Positions 18,274 to 25,442 of a stretch of DNA of 64,000 nt are shown here, piece after piece. The stretch lies in assembly GCF_001750105.1 (NCBI RefSeq), contig NZ_CP014143.1:2697501-2761500 (forward strand). Reading direction: 5' to 3'. This DNA is from Microbulbifer aggregans. Lineage in GTDB: Bacteria; Pseudomonadota; Gammaproteobacteria; Pseudomonadales; Cellvibrionaceae. The position numbers and the translations under genes are program-made. The notes below the pieces were generated by a model. It did not search any database, was not told where the DNA came from, and saw only the letters and a program-made list of their open reading frames with translations. Each line of letters starts with the position of its first letter. Positions within the stretch are counted from its first letter, which is position 1.

Positions 18274-20715
18274 TTAATTGATTTCCATTAGTACGCGGAA
18301 ACCTACATCCGTGGACAGGCTTTTCTGTTGCAGCCCCTTGCGATAGGCAGAGCTGACATTGGTAAGCGGATCCTGCATGGAGCCACCTTTCACCACGCGC
18401 AGGTCACAGTTGTTGATGCGCACCGGGCCGCCATCACGGCGGGCACCACTATGATCTCCCAGGTAGCAATCCTGGACCCATTCCGCCACATTGCCGGCGG
18501 TATCATGTAAGCCGAAGCTGTTGGGGAGATAGTGGCCGACCGGAGCGCTCGTGGCTTTGAAAAAACCGACAAAGTCGCTGGCGCATCCGCGGCGGCAATT
18601 GGCTTTGCCTCTTGCCTTTTGGTTGCCCCACCAGAATGGCGTGGAGCTTCCGGCCCGCGCTGCATATTCCCACTCTGCTTCGCTCGGTAAGCGGTAGCGT
18701 TTACCGGTTTCCCTGGAGAGCCAGCGGGCATAGGCCCGCGCGTCTTCCCAGCTCACATTGATCACCGGCCTGTCGCCGCGGCCCCAGCCGCTATCTCCGG
18801 GCAGGGCTGCGCCGGTGGCATCGGCAAAACGGTCGTATTCGTCAAACGTGATCTCGTGGGCGGAGATCGCAAAGGGCTTTGCTATCTCAATGCGCTGCAC
18901 CGGGCTCGTGAATGGTTGTCGGCTGTTGCCTATTCGGAATGTTCCGGCCCTGACCACGACCATTTCCGGACCATTGCCTCCACCGGCAAGGGGGCTGCGG
19001 AGTGTAGTGCCGGGGCGGTAGCCGCGCTCGAGTTTGACCTGCAGAGTGAGATCGTCTTCCTCGAGGCTGACCCAGCGGCGTACGGTTTTGTAGCCCGGCC
19101 TGCTCACCTCAACATCGTATCTGCCCGGCGGCAGGGCCATGCCATAGCGATAGCGGGGCACGATGTTCATGATCCGGACCAGAGCCTGTTCCGGTTGCGT
19201 GTTGATCCTGAGTCTGAGCTGCTCAAGAACGGGCTCCGTTGCTGGTATCCGGCTTTCTGTTGTCTTGGCGGTTGAGACCTCGGGTTCAGGTTGTACCTTC
19301 TGCTCGTCTGGCGCCGCGGCCGGCTGCTCGCTCACTGCGGTGGTCGCTTCCGGTCCTGTAGCCCGTTCCGCTTTCTCTGGTAACTGTGTCGCGGGGCGCA
19401 TCGGTGGTCGGAGTCCTTCCATTGATTCTGGAACGGCTTCACTGGTTCCCGCGCGCTGGAGTAGCGGGGTGATCTGGGCAGATCGGATCACCGGCTGATC
19501 TGCGGAAATTTCTGGCGCTGCTGCCCGGTCGGCCACCGGAACTGCACTGTTGATGGCTGCTGCGCCTTCGGCCCGCCAGGGTAGATGGTCGCCCCAGATT
19601 CCATACAGCAGGCCGCTAGCGGCCAGCGCAGCGATAGCAAGGGTGCCGGCAAACCACTGGCGTCTCTTGCGCTGTGGGGCCTGCTGGATCACCTGTTGGA
19701 TCCGCATGATCGTGTCCTGCTCGGCACGGGGATGATGCCGGTCCAGCGGTTTGTCCCGCACGCGGGCCCAGAGTGCGGCGATCTTGTCTACCAGTGTGCC
19801 CCAGAGTGTCATCAGCAGAGCGCGCATGAGGCTCGAGGGACCGACGGCGGTGTTGTTCAGTTGCGTCGCCTGGGTGGTGGGCTTTCCCGCCAGTGCTGCG
19901 AGCAGCTGATCGATCGCCTCCACTACGTCCAGCCCACGCTGGAAGCGGTCTGCAGGATCCTTGGCCAGCAGCCGCTCTACCAGCCCCTGAAACAGAGAGT
20001 GGCGGGCTGGCAGTCGGGGGATCGGGTCGGTCAGGTGCTTGATGGCAATGGCCACGGCCTCATCGGCCTGGTAGGGCACGGCACTGGTCACCATCTCGAA
20101 AAACACCACGCCGAGACTGTAGAGATCGGCACGGCCGTCGATCGCGGCACCGCGGGCCTGCTCCGGGCTCATGTAGTGGGGCGTACCCACCACCATGCCG
20201 GTATTGGTCATTCGGGTTGTGCGGGCGACGGCCCGGGCAACACCAAAATCGGTCAACACGGCGGAGCCGTCTTCGCGGAAAAGGATATTCTCGGGTTTCA
20301 GATCACGGTGTACATAACCTTTGCCGTGAGCATGATCCAGGGCGAGCGCAATCTGTCGGGCCACATTCAGGGCCTCAATCGGATCCATGATCCCCTTGGC
20401 CAGTCTGTCGGAAACCGAGCCCCCGGGCATATAGTCCATGGCGATGTAATTGAGGCTGCGATAGCGGCCGATATCATGAATGGCGACGATATTGGGGTGG
20501 GAGAGCTGGCCGACGATGTTGGCCTCTCTCTGGAAGCGCTCGCTGAAGATCGGATCGGCATTCAGCACCGGTGACATGACCTTGAGAGCGACCTGGCGGC
20601 CAACGCTGCGCTGAACCGCCAGGTAGACAGTGGACATGCCGCCCTGGTTGATCTTCTTCAGAATCCGATATCCGGGAATCTCCAGTGATGTTGTGCCCGA
20701 GCTGACGACTTCCAT
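18274..20715 (-). CDS. Transmembrane Ser/Thr kinase with PEGA and SUMF1 domains
   Basis: A protein of about 813 residues. A Hanks-type kinase fills residues 17-275: glycine loop NQGGMSTVY, Lys45 in VALKVM, HRDLKPEN at 136-143 and DFG at 156-158, all intact, so it should be active. A transmembrane helix at about 354-374 follows a basic stretch. A Pro/Ala/Glu-rich linker runs to 495, a PEGA domain spans about 500-565, and a formylglycine-generating-enzyme-like (SUMF1) domain fills 584-811 (RLPSEAEWEYAARAG, GNVAEWV, VVKGGSM). The sensor part is therefore periplasmic. The ATG at 20715 is preferred, with GGGGA eight bases ahead; it lies 18 bp after the phosphatase stop. The kinase and the neighbouring phosphatase probably act as an opposing pair, with the FHA protein as a candidate reader. 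Confidence 0.88.
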   Translation of the reverse strand: MEVVSSGTTSLEIPGYRILKKINQGGMSTVYLAVQRSVGRQVALKVMSPVLNADPIFSERFQREANIVGQLSHPNIVAIHDIGRYRSLNYIAMDYMPGGSVSDRLAKGIMDPIEALNVARQIALALDHAHGKGYVHRDLKPENILFREDGSAVLTDFGVARAVARTTRMTNTGMVVGTPHYMSPEQARGAAIDGRADLYSLGVVFFEMVTSAVPYQADEAVAIAIKHLTDPIPRLPARHSLFQGLVERLLAKDPADRFQRGLDVVEAIDQLLAALAGKPTTQATQLNNTAVGPSSLMRALLMTLWGTLVDKIAALWARVRDKPLDRHHPRAEQDTIMRIQQVIQQAPQRKRRQWFAGTLAIAALAASGLLYGIWGDHLPWRAEGAAAINSAVPVADRAAAPEISADQPVIRSAQITPLLQRAGTSEAVPESMEGLRPPMRPATQLPEKAERATGPEATTAVSEQPAAAPDEQKVQPEPEVSTAKTTESRIPATEPVLEQLRLRINTQPEQALVRIMNIVPRYRYGMALPPGRYDVEVSRPGYKTVRRWVSLEEDDLTLQVKLERGYRPGTTLRSPLAGGGNGPEMVVVRAGTFRIGNSRQPFTSPVQRIEIAKPFAISAHEITFDEYDRFADATGAALPGDSGWGRGDRPVINVSWEDARAYARWLSRETGKRYRLPSEAEWEYAARAGSSTPFWWGNQKARGKANCRRGCASDFVGFFKATSAPVGHYLPNSFGLHDTAGNVAEWVQDCYLGDHSGARRDGGPVRINNCDLRVVKGGSMQDPLTNVSSAYRKGLQQKSLSTDVGFRVLMEIN

Positions 20716-20732
20716 TGAGTTCATCCCCTGAA

Positions 20733-21662
20733 TCAAAGTGAGTCGAGCAGCCACGCGGTGAGCGTGGCCAGTAGAGCAAGCAAAATTACTGCGCTGAATG
20801 CCAGAGTCATAGTGCCCCCGGGGAGGAGGCTGGAGCGAGTGCCTTCACCATCATGAGCAGCCCCAAAGGGCCATTCCCGGCCATCTGCGGGGCTGGTGGG
20901 GGCTTCTACAACCTGTACGGTGATGTTGTCCTTCCCGCCTGCATCGAGGGCGGCGGCGATCAGCAGATCTACTGCACGGCGATTGTCGGGGTTTTCCGCC
21001 AGGATCCGGCAGATCTCCTCCGCCGGAACCTCCGCGCTGAGCCCATCGCTGCACAGCAGCAGGCGCTGTCCGGGCTGCCACAGTGCAGAGACGCGGTCGA
21101 TTTCAAGCTGGGGGTTGGTGCTGCCGCCGATACAGCGGGTGATGACATGACGGTTGGGGTGGTTGGCGGCTTCCTCGGCGTTGATCGCGCCGGAATCCAC
21201 CAGCATTTGTACATAGGAGTGGTCGATGGTGAGTTGCTTTAGCTCGCCACCCCCTGCGCTTGGAGTGAAAACGTAGGCGCGGCTGTCACCGACCCAGTAG
21301 ATATGAAAGTAGGCGCCGTCTTCCGCCATCACCACCGCAGTGGATCCCATATTGGCGGTGTTTTGCTCCTCCCCCAGAAGCAGCGCATGGGCCCGTTGCA
21401 GGGCGCGCTCGTAGTGGCGATCTGTAGCGGCGGAGCGTTGCACCTCCTCGATCACCGTCATGCTGGCAATCTCACCCGCCTGATGGCCGCCCAGCCCATC
21501 TGCAACAACCCAGACGCCGCGGTCCTCATCTGACCACAGGGCATCTTCATTTTGCTCGCGTTTATAGCCGGGATGGGTGGCTCCCGCGCTCCGGGAGGGC
21601 GGGGAGACGCGCTGGATTGTCCCACTGTGCCGCGATCTTTCGCGTACGTTGGCTTCACTCAC
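20733..21662 (-). CDS. PP2C-family protein phosphatase, membrane anchored
   Basis: A 309-residue PPM/PP2C Ser/Thr phosphatase. Metal-binding motifs are present: NEDALW near residue 38, VVADGLGGHQAGEIAS near 52-67, LLLCSDGLSAEV near 200 and GGKDNITVQVV near 243. A C-terminal helix (LAFSAVILLALLATLTAWLL) would anchor it to the inner membrane with the catalytic part in the cytoplasm, facing the kinase domain. The start is GTG 21662. The kinase gene follows 18 bp after its stop, so the two are very likely cotranscribed. Type VI secretion systems use a comparable PpkA/PppA pair with an FHA protein, but no secretion gene is visible here. Confidence 0.9.
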   Translation of the reverse strand: MSEANVRERSRHSGTIQRVSPPSRSAGATHPGYKREQNEDALWSDEDRGVWVVADGLGGHQAGEIASMTVIEEVQRSAATDRHYERALQRAHALLLGEEQNTANMGSTAVVMAEDGAYFHIYWVGDSRAYVFTPSAGGGELKQLTIDHSYVQMLVDSGAINAEEAANHPNRHVITRCIGGSTNPQLEIDRVSALWQPGQRLLLCSDGLSAEVPAEEICRILAENPDNRRAVDLLIAAALDAGGKDNITVQVVEAPTSPADGREWPFGAAHDGEGTRSSLLPGGTMTLAFSAVILLALLATLTAWLLDSL

Positions 21663-22032
21663 TGGCGTGCAACTACCTGTTTATTCTGATTTATCCGGTG
21701 GGCACCGCCGTGGGTGCCATCTGCAGCGACCGGGTGAGGCCGCGGGCCGGAATTCCTTCCATGGCCAGAGAGCGTTGATCCTGCCGCCTCCCGGCAATAG
21801 CCTGCAAATCCGTTCACTCGTGCATACTAGCGTCAGTGGGCATTGTAAGCTGCAAACCGAATCACACGCTAACCAAAAGTGCCGTGATAAACTCGCTACG
21901 GAGAACAATAATGCGCTGTATCCAGGTTGGTTCCCGCAGTTTCAACTGCGAGGCGCCTGCTCAGCCACTGCGGGTTTCGCCGTCAATGCTGAACTGAGGT
22001 TCCCATGCCGTGGCGGCCCGATCAAGGACAAT
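21663..22032 (+). other. Divergent phosphatase/FHA intergenic region
   Basis: This 370-bp region separates the minus-strand phosphatase/kinase pair from the plus-strand FHA gene and must carry promoters for both. Its left half is GC-rich; the part around 21843-21892 is more AT-rich and is the likeliest promoter zone for the FHA side. It also contains a 28-codon frame described separately. The FHA reading frame stays open upstream to 21577, but that extension overlaps the phosphatase start and has no ribosome site. Confidence 0.4.
21911..21997 (+). CDS. Candidate 28-residue small ORF upstream of the FHA gene
   Basis: An ATG at 21911 follows a clear GGAG (21900-21903) at seven bases and opens a 28-codon frame ending TGA 21995-21997, 35 bp before the FHA start. 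The predicted peptide begins MRCIQVGSRSFNC and has two cysteines and no membrane helix. It could be a leader peptide that tunes translation of the FHA gene, a small protein, or chance. It resembles nothing I know. The ribosome-site quality is the only direct support. Confidence 0.25.
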   Translation: MRCIQVGSRSFNCEAPAQPLRVSPSMLN

Positions 22033-22923
22033 ATGCCCATGCTCAAACTTTGTGATCTCAAGGACGTCAGCCAGAGTGTATGGCTGGTGGCGCCGAAGGT
22101 AACGATCGGTCGTGCCAGCAATTGCGATCTCACCATTGCCGATGAATCGGTGGCTAAGTTACAGGTAGAGATTCTGGTGGAGGACGACAGCCTGGTCCTC
22201 AGGAACCTGGCGGAGCACGGTGTGGTTACCGTCAACGGTCAGCAAGTGGAGCGGAGCTGTCCGCTCAAGCTCAATGACAAAGTCACCATCGGCAGCCGCA
22301 CACTGGGTGTGGTCGATCCCAAGGTGACGCGTCTCAAGGCTGCGTCATCGGCCGCATCGGTGGCCTGGGCGCTACGGGCGAACCACCCGGCGATTGCCGG
22401 CAAGGTGTTTCCGGTGCGGGAGACGACCGTAGTGGGGCGTTCCGATGAGTGTGATATCACGTTTTCGTTGTCGCACCTGTCTCGCAGGCACGCCCGCCTT
22501 GAGGTGCGCGACGGCCTGCTCTTTGTGACAGACCTGGGGTCTGCCAATGGCACCTATCTCAATAACAAGCGCGTGGTCGAAACCCGGGTGCGGCGGGGTG
22601 ACGAGCTTCGTTTTGATACCCTGAGCTTCAGTGTGGTTGGCCCGGCTGACGACCTGGATAAGACGACAGTTCGCCCGGCGATCACTATCCCTCCTGAGGT
22701 TGTCCGCTCTGAAGGTCAGGTCGAGGCGCAGGTTCGCGACCGATCTGCCTCTGTGGCTGCGCGGGCGCCGGCCGCCAGCGATACGACCCGTGAAAGACAG
22801 CGTATGTCTGCAGATGCTGAGGCGATTGAGCGCGGCCAGGGTGTCTGGCCATGGGTGGGAGTGTTGACCATTGCCGCGGTCGTGATCGGTTATTTCTGGG
22901 CCCGCGGTCAGGGGTTGCTCTGA
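22033..22923 (+). CDS. Double FHA-domain membrane-anchored protein
   Basis: A 296-residue protein with two forkhead-associated domains and a C-terminal membrane helix (WVGVLTIAAVVIGYFW). FHA domains bind phosphothreonine peptides. The first (about 20-80) has VTIGRASNCDLTIAD but lacks the usual Ser-x-x-His after it, so it may not bind phosphopeptide. The second (about 125-190) is canonical: VVGRSDECDI, LSRRHARLEV and SANGTYLNNK. The start is ATG 22033 with AAGGA four bases ahead; ATG 22039 is also possible. It is divergent from the kinase/phosphatase pair and probably reads Thr phosphorylation made by that kinase (inference). The next gene starts 4 bp after its stop, so they form an operon. 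Confidence 0.87.
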   Translation: MPMLKLCDLKDVSQSVWLVAPKVTIGRASNCDLTIADESVAKLQVEILVEDDSLVLRNLAEHGVVTVNGQQVERSCPLKLNDKVTIGSRTLGVVDPKVTRLKAASSAASVAWALRANHPAIAGKVFPVRETTVVGRSDECDITFSLSHLSRRHARLEVRDGLLFVTDLGSANGTYLNNKRVVETRVRRGDELRFDTLSFSVVGPADDLDKTTVRPAITIPPEVVRSEGQVEAQVRDRSASVAARAPAASDTTRERQRMSADAEAIERGQGVWPWVGVLTIAAVVIGYFWARGQGLL

Positions 22924-22926
22924 AGC

Positions 22927-23175
22927 ATGGCTGATGAACTGATACTTTATACGACGCTGGGCTGCACGCTGTGTGAGAAAGCGAAGCCTGAGATCTGGCC
23001 TGTGCTTGAGGCTTTTGGCCTGCACTTAAAACAGGTGGATATTGCCGAGGACGAGGCTTTGATGGCGCGCTTCAGCACCTCAATTCCCGCTGTTGGCCTG
23101 GGTGACCCACGGGATGTCTGCCTCTGGCCTTTCGATCAGGCCGCGCTGGCCGAGTGGGTCTCGGCGCGGCTCTGA
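22927..23175 (+). CDS. Glutaredoxin-like protein (DUF836 type)
   Basis: An 82-residue thioredoxin-fold protein with the dithiol motif CTLC at residues 14-17 and the cis-Pro region STSIPAVGL near 51-59. It fits the short glutaredoxin-like DUF836 family, whose substrates are not established. It starts 4 bp after the FHA gene and should be cotranscribed with it. Whether it belongs functionally to the phospho-signalling module is unclear; the pairing may be accidental. Confidence 0.8.
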   Translation: MADELILYTTLGCTLCEKAKPEIWPVLEAFGLHLKQVDIAEDEALMARFSTSIPAVGLGDPRDVCLWPFDQAALAEWVSARL

Positions 23176-23183
23176 TGTGCGAA

Positions 23184-23208
23184 AGGCGCGGGCCGCGGGC
23201 CTGCGCCT
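23184..23208 (+). terminator. Candidate terminator after the FHA/glutaredoxin operon
   Basis: An 11-bp GC-rich stem with one G-T wobble (23184-23194 with 23198-23208) and a 3-base loop lies 9 bp after the stop. The following sequence is pyrimidine-rich (TTCCCGCTCTTCTCC) but not a clean T-tract. Confidence 0.5.
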
Positions 23209-23304
23209 GATTCCCGCTCTTCTCCTTTCCCAATCCAGTCCTTCCTTGTCCCGGCCTGCTTCTCTTGGCGCCGATCGTTTCGGGATCGTTGGGGGTTGTC
23301 GTGA

Positions 23305-25281
23305 TTAAAGCCGTGTAGTGGCCTCGTTTTCCCTCAGCAGCGGTAAATTGGTACCGCTTCGGTAGGCATAGATCACGCTATAGGCGAGAACGTTCTGCAC
23401 GTACTTGCGCGTCTCGCTGTAGGGAATGGTCTCGATCCACACGTCGTAGGGCAGCTGCTGGCGAGTCTCCTTCAGCCACTGGGCAACCCGGGTCGGGCCG
23501 GCGTTGTAGGCGGCCGCGGCGAGAATGCGGTTGTTGTCGAAGCGGTTGAGCAGGGTACTCAGGTAGAAGCTGCCGAGTGCGATATTGGTGCTCGGGCTGA
23601 GCAGGTCCCAGTTGCGCCGGAAGTCGACCCCGGCGCGCCGGGCGGTAGCGCGGGCAGTGGACGGCAGCAGTTGCATCAGCCCGAGGGCGCCAGCGCCGGA
23701 CTTGGCGTCGTGGCTGAAATGGCTCTCCTGGCGCGCGACAGCATAGATAAGGTACGGATCCAGTGCAGACTTGCTCCCCATGCGCCGGCTGACATCGGTG
23801 ACGATGTCGGCGAACGCCAGTGGGAACCTCAGTTCGAGGTCATCCAGGTAGTCTGCTGCGAGCACTGAACGGATCGACTTGTGGTACCAGCCCCAGGCGC
23901 TCGCCACCTTACCTGCGGTCAGAAGTTCCTGATGATTCATGCCTTGGGTGGCGTAATCCCATTCCCGCCGAGCATGGTAGAACTCCCCGATTGCCTGCAG
24001 TTCCCGGGCTCGCTGCATGGCAGGGCGGGCTGACATCTCCTCGACCGCACGGGCGTTGATGGGCGCGGGGCGATCGACAAAGCTGTAGTTCTGGCCAAGG
24101 GTGTCGGCGGCGAGAAAACCGTAATAGCTGCGCTCCTGCGCCGCACGCCGGTAAAGGTAGGCGGCTTCCTGTGCGCGGGAGCTACCGTATTGTTCCTCGA
24201 GGACCCGGGCGCGCCAGTACAGCCAGCGCTCGTGATTGCGCGCTGTCTCTGGCAGGCGGTTGATCCAGAAGTCCACCTGGGCCCAGTCCAGTTCCCGCAT
24301 GGCTTGGCGCGCGAGCCATTCGATGGTGCGCTCGTCGGAAAAATTGTCGCTCTGCTGTACCAGTTGGCGCAGCCCATCCAGGTTGTCCTGGCGGGCGAAA
24401 TTGAGTGCGATTTCGCGCAGCAGGACATCCCGCTCTTTGTCATCGAAAAGGTAACCGGCATCATAGTGGCGCCAGGCGGTCAGCGCATCTTCCGCGCTTG
24501 CTCTGGCGAGCCTGGCGATTCCGTGCAGGACGATCTCCCGGTATTCCGGCTTGTTACTCAGGAAACGCTGGTGATCCAGGAGCTGCTCCGGTGCGCGGTG
24601 AACTGCTCGGGCGATTTTGGCCAGGGCGGCCTTTTCGGGGGGCATCTTTCTCGCAACATATTCAGCGAGATCCAAATTGCCTGCTTCCACCGCCAGCATG
24701 TGGCGGCGCCATGCCAGGTCTTCGGTGAGGCCGCCGTCACTGATCCAGCGGGCGAAAACCGGGTCGCATTCCTCAGCCTGGGAGTGGCCGACCAGCCACA
24801 GGTCCTCCACCAGTTGGTAGGCTTCTGTCTTGTCGCCGTGTCTGGAAAGCGCATCGGCGTAATAACAGCGCAGCGAGGTACGCACTACCTTGTCGGCGTC
24901 ATAGTATTTCAGGTAGGCGCGGAATCGTTGGCGGCTGCCAAGTTCCCGCAGCACCTTGACCTGCATCCAGTCACCAATGGCGGTGCCCCGGTACTCCTCC
25001 AGGAAGCGGTCGATTTCACTGTAGGGGAGTTGCGAAAGTTTCTTGCTGAGCGCCCAGTAGTCCAGGTAAGGCAGCAGGGGATAGTCGGCGAGCTCATGCT
25101 TGAGTCTTGAGAGGGTTTCCCGGTCGCCCTGGGCGATAGCCATGCGGGCGCTCTGCAGCTTCTCCCGCTGGGCGACAGCATACTCGGCATCCGGCCTCTC
25201 GGCAGAGCCAGCTGCGGCTGAAATTGTTGAAGACAGGGCCAGGGATAAGATCAGCGCGAATCCCTTTGCGTCAATCGACAT
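23305..25281 (-). CDS. slt: Soluble lytic murein transglycosylase
   Basis: A 658-residue periplasmic Slt70-type enzyme that cleaves peptidoglycan glycan strands to 1,6-anhydromuramyl products. A signal peptide (GFALILSLALSSTISAAAG) starts at ATG 25281; the frame is open to 25416, but only this start gives a proper signal sequence, with GGGTGA six bases ahead. The long alpha-helical superhelix (about 30-470) is followed by the catalytic domain: ARQESHFSHDAKSGAGALGL with the active Glu, MQLLPSTARATA, and AAAYNAGPTRVAQW. The products feed the recycling pathway in which NagZ, encoded about 10 kb away, takes part. It is divergent from uup. Confidence 0.93.
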   Translation of the reverse strand: MSIDAKGFALILSLALSSTISAAAGSAERPDAEYAVAQREKLQSARMAIAQGDRETLSRLKHELADYPLLPYLDYWALSKKLSQLPYSEIDRFLEEYRGTAIGDWMQVKVLRELGSRQRFRAYLKYYDADKVVRTSLRCYYADALSRHGDKTEAYQLVEDLWLVGHSQAEECDPVFARWISDGGLTEDLAWRRHMLAVEAGNLDLAEYVARKMPPEKAALAKIARAVHRAPEQLLDHQRFLSNKPEYREIVLHGIARLARASAEDALTAWRHYDAGYLFDDKERDVLLREIALNFARQDNLDGLRQLVQQSDNFSDERTIEWLARQAMRELDWAQVDFWINRLPETARNHERWLYWRARVLEEQYGSSRAQEAAYLYRRAAQERSYYGFLAADTLGQNYSFVDRPAPINARAVEEMSARPAMQRARELQAIGEFYHARREWDYATQGMNHQELLTAGKVASAWGWYHKSIRSVLAADYLDDLELRFPLAFADIVTDVSRRMGSKSALDPYLIYAVARQESHFSHDAKSGAGALGLMQLLPSTARATARRAGVDFRRNWDLLSPSTNIALGSFYLSTLLNRFDNNRILAAAAYNAGPTRVAQWLKETRQQLPYDVWIETIPYSETRKYVQNVLAYSVIYAYRSGTNLPLLRENEATTRL

Positions 25282-25442
25282 CTGAATCACCCGATTGAAA
25301 ATTCGCGAGAGTAAATTTATCAATACAGCGCGAGGAAAACTACGTAAAATTTCCGTCTTTACGCGTGATCTGGAGCGCGTTATTGCCGTTTTTGCGGTGG
25401 TAACCGAATGCTCCAATCCACTTTCAATTGTAGTTGTATTTT

